DNA of 64,000 nucleotides from Pedobacter sp. Leaf41 (GCF_001422545.1 NZ_LMLE01000007.1:310001-374000); one strand, 5' to 3'. Positions 8,941 through 18,173 are shown, counted from the stretch's first letter. Numbers and translations: made by a program. Notes: generated from the sequence alone by a model not told the origin.

Positions 8941-9105
8941 TTGGATATTATTTAAAGTTATTTGTGTGAAAGCATCAAGAACATTCTTGCAATTTGCTGG
9001 CAACAACGCTTATGATAATCTCTATTAGTCTTTTCTAACCTCTATTTTAGAGGATGCAAATATCCAAATTTTATTTTTGATTTACAAGAGCCTTCAAGAA
9101 ATATT

Positions 9106-9433
9106 TTAAAACACCGAAATAGTTGGCGAAACTTGATCTGTATCAAAAACTACCCTTGCCTCACCTTGTTTAATAAACGATGTTCCCCTTTTGAGTTATC
9201 AATATTAATTAAGCCATAGCGAATATTTCTGAGTTGTGTTCCATCTTTCTCACCAGAGATAATTATTCCAAACATAGCAAAATCGCTACCACGAACAGAT
9301 TTAACCTTTCCGTAAACTGTAAAATTGTTTCCATTGCCAAATCCTGATCGTTTTCTTCAAGTTCGGAATTCGAATTTCTTTGAGCAAAAACGAAAACAGG
9401 AAAAAGTAAGGTGATCAGGAAACGGCAACTCAT
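9106..9433 (-). pseudogene. Frameshifted small secreted-protein gene
   Basis: Minus-strand translation from the ATG at 9433 gives a clear signal peptide, MSCRFLITLLFPVFVFAQ, then shifts frame twice. After about 9351-9354 (an A run on the coding strand) the continuation is in a second frame (NNFTVYGKVKSVRGSDFAMF, then GIIISGEKDGTQLRNIRYGL); near 9185-9188 (a G run) it moves to a third (TSFIKQGEARVVFDTDQVSP) that ends in a normal stop at 9106. Adding one base at each run restores exactly 110 codons. I do not recognise the family. It may be true decay or two sequencing errors. Confidence 0.7.
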
Positions 9434-9486
9434 TACTTAAAGGTATTAAAACACAAATGATTAGACTGTAATAAATTTGTCGGCAA

Positions 9487-9762
9487 CTACTTACTATATT
9501 TTTTCCAGGTTTCAATTTTTGCCATTTGTCTGGCGAGATAGGCATCTGCAATTACTTCCGCCGAACTTTTTCCCTCAATATTTTCTAACAATTCTTTCAA
9601 CTTGTACTGATCAACATCTGCTTTATATAAAATTTGAACGAGTTTAGGAAAGTCATTATCCACTAAGTAAGCAAATGCTTCAACCAATGTTTCCCGAAGT
9701 TGACTTTCGGAAAGTTCATCAGGAAGATCAAAATCTTTATTGATAATTTTAATTAGTGACAT
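9487..9762 (-). CDS. Small conserved-type protein of unknown function
   Basis: A 91-residue, largely helical, soluble protein without signal peptide or membrane segment. It begins MSLIKIINKDFDLPDELSES and is rich in Leu, Glu and Lys (LVQILYKADVDQYKLKELLE), suggesting a small helical bundle. Composition and codon use resemble neighbouring genes, so it is probably real. It lies 53 bases upstream of the broken secreted-protein gene on the same strand and may once have been co-transcribed with it. I do not recognise the family. Confidence 0.7.
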   Translation of the reverse strand: MSLIKIINKDFDLPDELSESQLRETLVEAFAYLVDNDFPKLVQILYKADVDQYKLKELLENIEGKSSAEVIADAYLARQMAKIETWKKYSK

Positions 9763-9852
9763 GGAACGAGTTTTTTTGGATTGAAAGGTTTTAAGATCAA
9801 GTTGATTTATTTGTTGAATTTGAATTACTGCATGGAGTTAAATAAACCTGAT

Positions 9853-9915
9853 AATAGCGACAGCTCCCGATTCTTCATCGGGACTACAGCGGTTAGCAGG
9901 GCTGCTGTAAGCGAT
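9853..9915. repeat. Intergenic hairpin element, family V
   Basis: TCCCGAT (9865-9871) and ATCGGGA (9877-9883) form a perfect 7-bp stem with a five-base loop, followed by ACAGC...GCTGT pairing across about 9886-9908. The rest of the 9763-10010 gap is AT-rich with no gene seen. Confidence 0.55.
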
Positions 9916-10010
9916 AAAATCAAAATCGTTCGTTTTCAAATATTAAATTAAGAAAACACGTTCTGCAATCACCTTCAATTTCTCATTTCCCATTTTCCAG
10001 TCTCTACCTT

Positions 10011-10418
10011 TTACACCCACTTAATTTCCTGGCAAAGCTCTATTAAAACTCCGTTTGTATCTTTTGGATGTACAAAGCATACCATTTTATTATCGGCACC
10101 TTTTTTTGGAACGTCGTTAAGCAGTGTAAAACCATTGGCTTTTAGTCGCTCCATTTCCTCAATAATGTCATCAACCGCAAAGGCAATATGGTGAATCCCC
10201 TCTCCTTTTTTCTGCAAAAATTTCGCTATTGCACTATCGTCGGCAGTTGCTTCTAAAAGTTCAACTTTATTTTCGCCTGCTTTTAGAAATGCAGTGTTAA
10301 CGTGTTCTGATGCAACAATTTCCGTTTTATAACAGGAGGTATTTAATAAGAGTTCGTAAAGTGGAACTGATTTATTGAGGTTGTTTACGGCAATACCGAT
10401 ATGTTCTATCTTGTTCAT
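10011..10418 (-). CDS. mce: Methylmalonyl-CoA epimerase
   Basis: Epimerises (2S)- and (2R)-methylmalonyl-CoA in the propionate/succinate pathway. The 135-residue protein is a vicinal-oxygen-chelate fold: MNKIEHIGIAVNNLNKSVPLY with metal-ligand His, KVELLEATADDSAIAKFL, then EGIHHIAFAVDDI (second metal His) and GVLIELCQE with the acidic ligand. These are the expected two beta-alpha-beta-beta-beta units. It is a single gene divergent from iscS. The methylmalonyl-CoA mutase genes are not in this window. Confidence 0.95.
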   Translation of the reverse strand: MNKIEHIGIAVNNLNKSVPLYELLLNTSCYKTEIVASEHVNTAFLKAGENKVELLEATADDSAIAKFLQKKGEGIHHIAFAVDDIIEEMERLKANGFTLLNDVPKKGADNKMVCFVHPKDTNGVLIELCQEIKWV

Positions 10419-10486
10419 CGTTTAAAAAGGTTGGTTGAATGTAAAAATGCGTGTTTTATCTATAAGGTCATAGCTATTAATTATAA

Positions 10487-10514
10487 TTGTTCGAAAAGTT
10501 TTTTTGTATCTTTG
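10487..10514 (+). promoter_or_regulatory. Promoter of the isc operon
   Basis: TTG (10487-10489), 17 bases, then TATCTTTG (10507-10514), matching the Flavobacterium-type consensus TTG-N17-23-TAnnTTTG. It rules out the apparent in-frame start at 10487 and places the iscS start at ATG 10541, about 25 bases downstream. Confidence 0.7.
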
Positions 10515-10540
10515 TGATCATAATTAACAGAATAGAGATG

Positions 10541-11749
10541 AAACAGCCGATATATTTAGATAATAACGCAACAACACCTTTAGACCCTAGAGTGTTGGAA
10601 GCGATGCTACCTTACTTTACTGAAAAATTTGGAAATGCCGCAAGCCGAAATCACGCTTTTGGATGGGTGGCTGAAGAGGGAGTAGATTATGCTCGTGAGC
10701 AGGTAGCCAAATTAATCGGCTGTACTGAAAAAGAAGTAATTTTTACATCGGGCGCAACCGAAGCTGATAACTTGGCTATTAAAGGTGTGTTCGAAATGTA
10801 TAAAGATAAGGGTAATCACATTATTACTGCGGTTACAGAGCACAAAGCCGTTTTAGATACTTGTAAACACCTGGAGAAAAACGGTGCTAGAGTGACATAC
10901 TTAGGAGTTAAAGAAGATGGTTTAATTGATTTGGCTGAATTAGAAGCTGCAATGACTCCTGAAACGATCTTAGTTTCGATTATGTACGGTAACAACGAAA
11001 TTGGCGTGATCCAACCGGTTAAAGAAATTTCGGCAATTGCACACAAACATGGTGCTTTATTTATGACTGATGCTACGCAGGCAGTTGGTAAAATTCCAGT
11101 TGATGTTAATGCAGACGGAATCGACTTAATGGCGTTTTCAGCACATAAAATGTACGGGCCGAAAGGCGTTGGTGCACTTTACGTTCGTAGAAAAAACCCG
11201 AGAGTTAAAGTTACTTCACAAATGGATGGCGGAGGCCACGAACGCGGCATGCGTTCTGGTACATTGAACGTTCCTGGTATTGTTGGTTTGGGTAAAGCAT
11301 GCGAACTTTGTCGTTTAGAGATGGAAAGCGAAGCAATTCGTTTATCTGGTTTACGCGATAAATTAGAATCGACTTTAAACCAAATGGAAGAAAGTTATGT
11401 TAATGGTAATACACAACACCGTTTACCACATGTAGCAAACATCTCTTTTAAATACGTTGAGGGTGAAGGTTTAATGATGGCCATGAGCGATTTAGCGGTA
11501 TCTTCGGGTTCAGCTTGTACTTCGGCATCTTTAGAGCCATCTTATGTATTAAAGAGCTTAGGTTTATCTGATGATTTGGCACACTCTTCTATCCGTTATG
11601 GCTTAGGAAGATTTACTACCGAAGAAGAAATTGACCAGGCGATTGCAGTTACTCAAAAAGCCGTGAATCACTTAAGAGAACTTTCTCCACTTTGGGAAAT
11701 GTTTAAAGAAGGAATTGACTTGAGTAAAATTGAGTGGGCAGAACATTAA
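10541..11749 (+). CDS. iscS: Cysteine desulfurase
   Basis: PLP enzyme that removes sulfur from cysteine and hands a persulfide to the IscU scaffold. About 402 residues: [15 protein letters not shown] at the N terminus, [15 protein letters not shown] for PLP phosphate binding, the PLP lysine in [10 protein letters not shown] near residue 202, and the mobile persulfide loop [15 protein letters not shown] with the catalytic Cys near 326. It heads iscS-iscU-iscA on one strand behind a good promoter. No iscR, hscA, hscB or fdx accompanies it. Confidence 0.96.
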   Translation, partial: KQPIYLDNNATTPLDPRVLEAMLPYFTEKFGNAASRNHAFGWVAEEGVDYAREQVAKLIGCTEKEVIFTSGATEADNLAIKGVFEMYKDKGNHIITAVTEHKAVLDTCKHLEKNGARVTYLGVKEDGLIDLAELEAAMTPETILVSIMYGNNEIGVIQPVKEISAIAHKHGALFMTDATQAVGKIPVDVNADGIDLMAFSAHKMYGPKGVGALYVRRKNPRVKVTSQMDGGGHERGMRSGTLNVPGIVGLGKACELCRLEMESEAIRLSGLRDKLESTLNQMEESYVNGNTQHRLPHVANISFKYVEGEGLMMAMSDLAVSSGSACTSASLEPSYVLKSLGLSDDLAHSSIRYGLGRFTTEEEIDQAIAVTQKAVNHLRELSPLWEMFKEGIDLSKIEWAEH

Positions 11750-11766
11750 TTGGCGAAGCAAATTAA

Positions 11767-11853
11767 TGAGTTAAGAGTTGTAAGTTATTAGTTTTAAGTC
11801 TGGAGCATAAGCAACTAATTTATAACACCTGACCTGCAACATGCAACTCGAAA
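11767..11853. repeat. Imperfect inverted repeat between iscS and iscU, family IV
   Basis: GAGTTGTAAGTT (11775-11786) and AACATGCAACTC (11838-11849) are inverted copies matching at 10 of 12 positions. GAGTT-type arms recur at 26478-26535. It sits within the isc operon. Confidence 0.45.
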
Positions 11854-11904
11854 CATATAACAAAAATTAAACCATCCCACAAGGGATTTAAAGAAATAGA
11901 AATC

Positions 11905-12318
11905 ATGGCATATTCAGAAAAAGTAATTGACCATTACAATAACCCACGTAACGTGGGTACATTAAATAAAGACAGCAAATTTGTAGGAACTGGTTTAGTT
12001 GGCGCACCTGAGTGTGGTGACGTAATGCGTTTACAAATTGAGGTTGGAGAAGATAACGTAATCACCGATGCTAAATTTAAAACATTCGGTTGTGGTTCGG
12101 CTATCGCATCTTCGTCTTTAGCTACAGAATGGTTAAAAGGAAAAACAATCGATGAAGCTTTATCTATCGATAACATGGATATTGTTGAAGAATTGGCTTT
12201 ACCTCCAGTAAAAATTCACTGCTCGGTGTTGGCAGAAGATGCAATTAAATCTGCCATTAACGATTACCGCGTTAAAAATGGCTTAGAGGCAATTGTATTG
12301 GAAAAATCACATCACTAG
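11905..12318 (+). CDS. iscU: Iron-sulfur cluster scaffold IscU
   Basis: Scaffold on which [2Fe-2S] and [4Fe-4S] clusters are built before transfer. The 137-residue protein has the three ligand cysteines of the family: C37 in APECGDV (with D39), C63 in FGCGSAIASS, and C106 in KIHCSVLAED with the adjacent His105. The short LPPVKIHC motif is the HscA-type chaperone recognition site. It lies 155 bases after iscS, the gap being filled by an inverted repeat. Confidence 0.97.
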   Translation: MAYSEKVIDHYNNPRNVGTLNKDSKFVGTGLVGAPECGDVMRLQIEVGEDNVITDAKFKTFGCGSAIASSSLATEWLKGKTIDEALSIDNMDIVEELALPPVKIHCSVLAEDAIKSAINDYRVKNGLEAIVLEKSHH

Positions 12319-12328
12319 TAAAAATTTA

Positions 12329-12381
12329 GATTTTAGATTTACGATTTTTCGTATTTAATCTAAAATCGTAAATCTAAAATC
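12329..12381. repeat. Perfect 20-bp inverted repeat between iscU and iscA
   Basis: GATTTTAGATTTACGATTTT (12329-12348) is the exact reverse complement of 12362-12381, with a 13-base loop; a partial third copy (CGTAAATC) follows to 12389. The hairpin would end about ten bases before the iscA start codon and could tune iscA expression or stabilise the iscSU mRNA. Confidence 0.85.
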
Positions 12382-12391
12382 GTAAATCAAT

Positions 12392-12718
12392 ATGATTACT
12401 ATAACAGATAAAGCAAAAGAAAAAATCACACATTTAATGCAGGATTCAGAAATGGGTTCTGATTATTTCTTACGTGTTTCCGTAAAAGGTGGCGGTTGTT
12501 CTGGCTTATCGTATAACCTGGATTTTGATAACGAAGAACAAAAAGGCGATCAGTTTTTTGAAGACAGAGGAATTAAAATCGCATTAGATATGAAATCTTT
12601 CCTTTACCTGGCGGGTACGGAGTTAGATTTTACTGATGGATTGAATGGAAAAGGTTTCAACTTTATCAATCCAAATGCCAGTCGCAGTTGTGGTTGTGGC
12701 GAGAGTTTCTCCGTTTAA
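12392..12718 (+). CDS. iscA: A-type iron-sulfur carrier (HesB/IscA/SufA family)
   Basis: Delivers iron-sulfur clusters to target proteins. The 108-residue protein has the family's three cluster cysteines: C36 in GGGCSGLSY and C100/C102 in RSCGCGESF. Length and spacing are standard. It is the last gene of the isc operon and is followed by a terminator. IscA, ErpA and SufA cannot be told apart by sequence alone; the gene symbol rests on the operon context. Confidence 0.93.
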   Translation: MITITDKAKEKITHLMQDSEMGSDYFLRVSVKGGGCSGLSYNLDFDNEEQKGDQFFEDRGIKIALDMKSFLYLAGTELDFTDGLNGKGFNFINPNASRSCGCGESFSV

Positions 12719-12739
12719 AATTCATCATAAATAATATTT

Positions 12740-12767
12740 AAAGGTCTCGATTTTTCGAGGCCTTTTT
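12740..12767 (+). terminator. Rho-independent terminator of the isc operon
   Basis: AAAGGTCTCGA and CGAGGCCTTT pair with one internal mismatch around a T loop and are followed by T residues. Confidence 0.8.
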
Positions 12768-12860
12768 GCGTTTAAAGAACTTACTCGTTGCCAATAGAAC
12801 AATCTTACTTCAAAGAATAAAAGGAGATTACTTTTTTCTCGCAATGACGATTATAATATA

Positions 12861-13045
12861 GTCTGCGTAAATCCTGTTAATCTGCGGGATATAAATTTTT
12901 ATCAACATAATTCAAATCAAGCTTGCAATTACACTTATATCTTCTTCCGCTGATTAACGCAGATCTCGCAGATTAAAAATGATTTCTTAGCTTAGATTTT
13001 GAATTTATAACTCATGTTTAATTCAAAGATTTTTTTGATCTGCGG
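12861..13045. repeat. TCTGCG-type shuffled inverted repeats
   Basis: In the 380-base gap 12768-13147, TTAATCTGCGGGAT (about 12877-12890) is the near-perfect inverse of ATCTCGCAGATTAA (12963-12976), and TCTGCGTAAATC (about 12862-12873) of GATTAACGCAGA (12952-12963). A third GATCTGCGG lies near 13038. A CTCGCAATGACG motif is at about 12838-12849. No gene or RNA was seen. Confidence 0.55.
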
Positions 13046-13147
13046 AAAAACATATTCAAATCAAAAGCAGCGAGCGTACATCAATTTGCTTTTTTAAACC
13101 AAAAAGCATTATTATTGTTAATTATATTGACTACCAAATAACGAGCG

Positions 13148-15064
13148 ATGCCATTAATTAACGAATTTTCAACCATCCCTACTCTTTTAAGAAATGTTGT
13201 AAAAAACATTCACAAACCCGAAGAAACTTTTTTAATACATAAACAAGGTGCTGAATGGTTGGAGATATCATTTGAAGATACTTTAAAAAGAGCTGACGCA
13301 GTTTCCGCTTTCTTTCTCGAAAAAGGAATAAAGAAAGGCGATCGGTTAGGATTAATGATCGAAAATTCGCCCGAATATGTCTATTATGATCAAGGCATTC
13401 AGCAAATTGGCGTAATAAATGTTTCTATTTACCCAACGCTATCAGAACAAGAAGTAGCCTACATCATTAACGATTCTGGCATTAAAGGAATATTAGTTGG
13501 TAATAGTTTTCTTTTTAGAAAAGTACTTAAAGTTGCTTCAAACTGTAAAGACATAAAATATATCATTCCTGCATTTAAAGATTTTGAGAAAGTAAAAGTG
13601 CCATCAGATGTTGATGTAGAAATTATATCTTTTTCCGACATCTTAGCCTTGAAGCATCAAATTACAGCGGCAGAAAAAGCAGAAATAGATCAATGCAGAA
13701 GTTTAGTGCTTCCTGAGGATGTATCATCTTTGATTTATACCTCTGGTACCACAGGAACGCCAAAAGGGGTTATGCTTACACACCATAATTTTGTTAAAAA
13801 TGTGGAGGTGTGTCTGCAACAAATCCCGGTAATCGATCAAACCGAAACTTTCCTTTCATTTTTACCTCTGTCGCATGTGTTCGAGCGCACAGCCACCTAT
13901 CATGTCTGTTGCACTCAAGGCTGTAAAATTGCTTTCGCTCAAAGCTTAGAACTACTGGCGAAAAATATGGGCGAAGTTAGGCCGACGGTAATGAGTTGCG
14001 TACCTAGATTATTGGAACGGATACATGATAAAGCAATTAAATCTGGTACAGCTGGCGGAGGTACTAAGGCTAAAATTTTTATTTGGGCGCTGGAAACTGG
14101 CAAGAAATATCGTATAAAAAAAGAGGCAGGTGAAAATCCTGGATTCATTCTTTCGACTAAAAAAGCAATTGCCGAGAAATTAGTTTTTAGTAAAATTAAG
14201 GAGAAAACCGGAGGCCGCTTAAAATTTATGATATCTGGTGGGGCTGCCTTACCGAAAAATGTGGGTGAGTTTTTCGGTGATTTAGGGATTAAAATATTGG
14301 AAGGTTTTGGCTTAACCGAAACTTCGCCGGTAATGTCTGTAACCGAATACCATCGCCAGGTTTATGGTACTGTGGGTCGTGTTATTCCAGGTATTGAAGT
14401 GGGAATTCAAGATGTAGAAAGCAAAGAAATTATTAACATCCAAACGCATCATACTTTTAACGAAGATTTTGAGTGTGCTGAAGGCGAGGTAATTGTTCGG
14501 GGCCATTGTGTAATGAAAGGATATTTCAATAAACCAGCAGAAACGGCTGAAGCAATCGATCAGGACATGTGGTTCCACACTGGTGATATTGGTCGATTTT
14601 ATAAAGGCAACTTACAAATTACAGATCGACTCAAAAACATGATCGTTAATGCTTATGGCAAAAACGTTTACCCTACTCCTGTAGAAAATATCTATCTAAA
14701 AAGCCCGAAGATCGATCAGTTATTTTTAATAGGAGATAAACGAGAATTTATTACCGCTATCATAATTCCAAATAAAGAAACATTAGAAGAAACATTCAAC
14801 CTAAAATCGTCTTATTTCGAAGATGCCGATCCATTTATACGCGAACAGGAAATAATTGATTGGATGGAGCAAGACATCAAGAAAATCTCAAACGAACTTG
14901 CCAAATTCGAACGCATCAAGAATTTCAAAATTAAACGCAATCCATTCAGTATTGATGAAGGTGAGATTACACCTACCATGAAGGTTAAACGTAGAATTGT
15001 AGAAAAGAAATATAGTGATACGATCGATGCAATGTATGAAGAAGGGATCGAGGCAGAATCTTGA
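13148..15064 (+). CDS. Long-chain acyl-CoA synthetase (AMP-forming)
   Basis: Activates fatty acids to acyl-AMP and then acyl-CoA. The 638-residue protein has the AMP-binding P-loop YTSGTTGTPKG near residue 197-207, the LSFLPLSHVFERT motif, EGFGLTETSP (A5), DMWFHTGDIGRF (A7) and TDRLKNMIVNAYGKNVYP (A8/A10 region with the catalytic Lys). This pattern is that of the FadD/long-chain ACSL branch found widely in Bacteroidota. The gene stands alone after a repeat-rich gap. The exact chain-length preference is not visible. Confidence 0.9.
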   Translation: MPLINEFSTIPTLLRNVVKNIHKPEETFLIHKQGAEWLEISFEDTLKRADAVSAFFLEKGIKKGDRLGLMIENSPEYVYYDQGIQQIGVINVSIYPTLSEQEVAYIINDSGIKGILVGNSFLFRKVLKVASNCKDIKYIIPAFKDFEKVKVPSDVDVEIISFSDILALKHQITAAEKAEIDQCRSLVLPEDVSSLIYTSGTTGTPKGVMLTHHNFVKNVEVCLQQIPVIDQTETFLSFLPLSHVFERTATYHVCCTQGCKIAFAQSLELLAKNMGEVRPTVMSCVPRLLERIHDKAIKSGTAGGGTKAKIFIWALETGKKYRIKKEAGENPGFILSTKKAIAEKLVFSKIKEKTGGRLKFMISGGAALPKNVGEFFGDLGIKILEGFGLTETSPVMSVTEYHRQVYGTVGRVIPGIEVGIQDVESKEIINIQTHHTFNEDFECAEGEVIVRGHCVMKGYFNKPAETAEAIDQDMWFHTGDIGRFYKGNLQITDRLKNMIVNAYGKNVYPTPVENIYLKSPKIDQLFLIGDKREFITAIIIPNKETLEETFNLKSSYFEDADPFIREQEIIDWMEQDIKKISNELAKFERIKNFKIKRNPFSIDEGEITPTMKVKRRIVEKKYSDTIDAMYEEGIEAES

Positions 15065-15192
15065 TATCGTTTTTAAAGTTCTTATAAATCATTTTAATCT
15101 AAAGATTATTATTCTAAATCTAGAAGAGTGGTTGCATTCGTTCTTCTACTATTCTTATGGAACACTTGACGACTGAGCATGTGGTAACTTAA

Positions 15193-15692
15193 TTAACTTT
15201 TATTTTTTGCGTTTCTATAATCTATCTGGAGATTTTTGAAAGCCTGCACTAAATTGTTGTACTGCATCTCATCAACCCAGAGATAAGGAACTTCAACACA
15301 TTCTGTTAACATAAAGAACCAATCCTGCTTTTTTTTGACTCTCCAGGAATAGCTGTACTTAACAGCACTACTTGGGAAAACCAGGCGTATGATACGCATT
15401 GGGTTTGACTCGATCCCAAAACATTTTCAACCGACAAGATTTCAGAAGGATTAAATTGAAACAATATTCCACGGCTATTTTCTGAATCATCAAATTCATA
15501 AAGAGCTAAAATTACGAGATTTTTCCTGTCGATGAATTTAACGTTTGTAATGGGAGATCGATCCTCGCTTGAGTTAAACTTTATATTCACACCTTGAGTA
15601 AGAATTTTATTGATATAGGAAACAATTTCTTTTCTACTTCCAGATTGTCCGTAAATATTGAGCGATAGAATCAATAACCCAAAGAGTATCAA
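15193..15692 (-). pseudogene. Frameshifted gene for an exported protein of unknown function
   Basis: Minus-strand reading from 15692 gives a short N-terminal hydrophobic stretch (MILFGLLILSLNIYGQSGS, probably a signal peptide) and then a protein of about 90 residues ending near FNPSEILSVENVLG; the sequence then continues in another frame as SNPMRIIRLVFPSSAVKYSY and on to IDYRNAKNKS with a stop at 15193. Restoring one base in the G/T run at about 15415-15421 joins both into one 166-residue frame (total 501 bases). It therefore looks like a single-base deletion. I do not recognise the family. Confidence 0.7.
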
Positions 15693-15828
15693 CTTAGATT
15701 TTATATCAATGATATAAATAAAACATGTTAAAAGTTAAATTTTCTCCAAAATCTTGAAAAATTAGCTACCTTTCAACTGTCAGAGTAATGTAATTCACAT
15801 CACTCTTGTAAATGCGACGGAAGTGAAT

Positions 15829-16287
15829 ATGGTTATAATCAATAGTTTTAAAGAGTACGAATCATTTTTGGGAAAAGAAATTGGCAGCTCTCAGTGGCAC
15901 AAAATAGATCAGCAACAAATCACAAAATTTGCCGAGGCAACTTTAGATTTTCAATGGATCCATTGTGATGAGCGGAAAGCTAAGGATGAAGGACCATTCG
16001 GTTCTACTATTGCTCATGGCTATTTAACTTTGTCTCTTATTCCTTATTTATGGAAACAAATCGCTGACATTCAAAATGTTAAGATGGAAGTTAACTACGG
16101 GATTGAAAAATTTAAATTTAACAAACCTGTTTTAGTAAATGATGAAGTTCAATTAAGGGCGAAATTGATTGCAATATCTGATTTAAGAGGCATTACAAAA
16201 GTGGTAATCGAAGCGAATCTTGATATTAAAGGCCAAACCAAAACAGCCTATACCGGAAATGTGGTTTTTCTTTATCATTTCAATTAA
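15829..16287 (+). CDS. MaoC-like hydratase/dehydratase
   Basis: A 152-residue hot-dog-fold protein of the MaoC/(R)-specific enoyl-CoA hydratase family. It has the hydratase 2 signature: FAEATLDFQWIHCDERKA with the catalytic Asp and His region, followed by GSTIAHGYLTLSLIPYLW. A GTG at 15823 could also start it; the ATG at 15829 is taken as more likely. It probably hydrates enoyl-CoA in lipid or propionate-type metabolism; substrate not determined. It lies between a broken gene and lysS. Confidence 0.85.
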   Translation: MVIINSFKEYESFLGKEIGSSQWHKIDQQQITKFAEATLDFQWIHCDERKAKDEGPFGSTIAHGYLTLSLIPYLWKQIADIQNVKMEVNYGIEKFKFNKPVLVNDEVQLRAKLIAISDLRGITKVVIEANLDIKGQTKTAYTGNVVFLYHFN

Positions 16288-16376
16288 AAGCAACTCCAAC
16301 AGGAAGAATAAAAAGGTATAAATCTTTTCTGCTCTAGGAGAGGTAAATACTATTATTAAACATCTTGCAAAATTGT

Positions 16377-16384
16377 TACTTTTG
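16377..16384 (+). promoter_or_regulatory. -7 box of lysS
   Basis: TACTTTTG, matching TAnnTTTG, lies 15 bases before the ATG at 16400. It shows that an in-frame codon at 16373 is not the start. Confidence 0.5.
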
Positions 16385-16399
16385 CAAAAAATACCTGAA

Positions 16400-18109
16400 A
16401 TGAGTATAGGATTATCAGAACAAGAAATATTACGACGTGAGTCGCTAAAACAATTACGAGCGTTAGGCATCGAGCCTTATCCTGCAGAATCTTATGATGT
16501 AAATGTAAGTGCTGCTGATATATTGAAGAACTACGAAAAGGATAAAACTGCTTATAAGACGGTTAGTTTGGCTGGTCGTATTATGGGGCGTAACATCATG
16601 GGCGCTGCTTCTTTTGCCGAAATTCAAGATTCTACTGCCCGTATTCAGGTCTATTTAAAAAGAGACGAACTTTGCCCAGGCGAAGACAAAACATTATACA
16701 ATACGGTATTCAAAAAACTTTTGGATATTGGCGATTTCATTGGAATTAAAGGCTATGTTTTCACTACTCAAACTGGTGAAATTTCTATCCACGTTACCGA
16801 ATTTAAAGTATTAGCGAAATCACTTCGTCCCCTTCCTATCGTTAAACGAGATGATGAGGGCAATGTTTACGATGGATTTACGAATCCGGAATTGCGTTAT
16901 AGAATGCGCTATGTTGATTTAACCGTCAATCCAGATTACAAACAAATTTTCATCAAACGGAGTAAAGTAATTAACTCCATGCGCAACTATTTTGATGAGC
17001 AAGGCTGGATGGAAGTAGAAACGCCTATTCTTCAACCAATTCACGGAGGTGCAGCCGCTCGTCCTTTTGCTACCCATCATAATACTTTAGACATGCCGCT
17101 TTATTTGCGAATTGCAAATGAGTTGTACTTAAAAAGACTAATAGTTGCCGGTTTCGATGGGGTTTATGAATTCGGTAAAATGTTCCGTAATGAAGGAATG
17201 GACCGTACCCATAACCCCGAATTTACTTCAATGGAGATATATGTTGCCTATAAAGATTATATCTGGATGATGGCTATGGTTGAAGAATGTTTAGAGAAAG
17301 TAGCGATTGCAACCAACGGCTCAGCGGTGGTTAAAGTGGGCGACAACGATATCAATTTCGAAGGACCGTATGAGAAATTAACCATGTACGAGTCAATTCA
17401 GAAATATACAGGAATTGACGTTTCTTCAATGGATGAAGAAGCGCTGCTTCAAACCTGTGCAACTTTGGGCATTCAAACAGATTCTACCATGGGTCGTGGT
17501 AAATTAGTAGACGAGATTTTTAGTGAAAAAGTAGAAGCTAATCTCATTCAGCCTACTTTCATCACAGATTATCCTATCGAAATGACTCCGTTAGCAAAAA
17601 AGCACCGCTCTGCTCCTGGTTTAGTAGAACGTTTTGAAATCTTTGTAAATGGTAAAGAAATCGGAAATGCTTATTCAGAGTTAAATGATCCTATCGATCA
17701 AAAAGAACGTTTTGAAGATCAATTAACGCTAGCAGATCGTGGTGATGATGAAGCAATGGCCATGGATGAAGATTTTGTTCGTGCTTTAGAATATGGTATG
17801 CCGCCAACATCAGGTTTAGGTTTCGGTATCGACAGAATTGTAATGTTAATGACCAACCAAAGCACCATTCAGGAAGTATTATTCTTCCCACAAATGCGCC
17901 CTGAGAAAAAGAAGATTGAATTATCTCCGGAAGAAACTGAATTATTTGCCTTGGTAAAAGAAGATGAACAAGTCTTATTGACAGATGTTAAGACTAAACT
18001 TACAGACTGGAGCAACAAAAAGTGGGATACCACCCTTAAAGGTCTCACTGGTAAAGGAGTTTTAAAAGTTACTAAAACCGACGAAGGTTTGTTTTTATCG
18101 CATAAATAA
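16400..18109 (+). CDS. lysS: Lysyl-tRNA synthetase, class II
   Basis: Charges tRNA-Lys. The 569-residue protein has an N-terminal OB-fold anticodon-binding domain (VSLAGRIMGRNIMGAASFAE, about 55-75), then the class II core: motif 1 around EQGWMEVETPIL, motif 2 in FGKMFRNEGMDRTHNPEFTS (about 275-294) and motif 3 in GLGFGIDRIVMLM (near 475-490). A basic C-terminal extension of about 70 residues (ELFALVKEDEQ onward) follows the core; such tails occur in Bacteroidota LysS. A strong terminator lies downstream. Confidence 0.97.
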   Translation: MSIGLSEQEILRRESLKQLRALGIEPYPAESYDVNVSAADILKNYEKDKTAYKTVSLAGRIMGRNIMGAASFAEIQDSTARIQVYLKRDELCPGEDKTLYNTVFKKLLDIGDFIGIKGYVFTTQTGEISIHVTEFKVLAKSLRPLPIVKRDDEGNVYDGFTNPELRYRMRYVDLTVNPDYKQIFIKRSKVINSMRNYFDEQGWMEVETPILQPIHGGAAARPFATHHNTLDMPLYLRIANELYLKRLIVAGFDGVYEFGKMFRNEGMDRTHNPEFTSMEIYVAYKDYIWMMAMVEECLEKVAIATNGSAVVKVGDNDINFEGPYEKLTMYESIQKYTGIDVSSMDEEALLQTCATLGIQTDSTMGRGKLVDEIFSEKVEANLIQPTFITDYPIEMTPLAKKHRSAPGLVERFEIFVNGKEIGNAYSELNDPIDQKERFEDQLTLADRGDDEAMAMDEDFVRALEYGMPPTSGLGFGIDRIVMLMTNQSTIQEVLFFPQMRPEKKKIELSPEETELFALVKEDEQVLLTDVKTKLTDWSNKKWDTTLKGLTGKGVLKVTKTDEGLFLSHK

Positions 18110-18138
18110 AAACCTTAACATAAACATAACAAAAACTT

Positions 18139-18173
18139 AAAAGGCTTGCTAACAATTGTTTAGCAAGCCTTTT
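18139..18173 (+). terminator. Rho-independent terminator of lysS
   Basis: AAAAGGCTTGCTAA and TTAGCAAGCCTTTT pair perfectly over 14 bp with a six-base loop. Confidence 0.9.

Noticed and set aside
9357..9551. 64-residue minus-strand frame (M...KFEFRT)
   Set aside because: It overlaps the 91-residue gene and the pseudogene in another frame, with no coding-like pattern.
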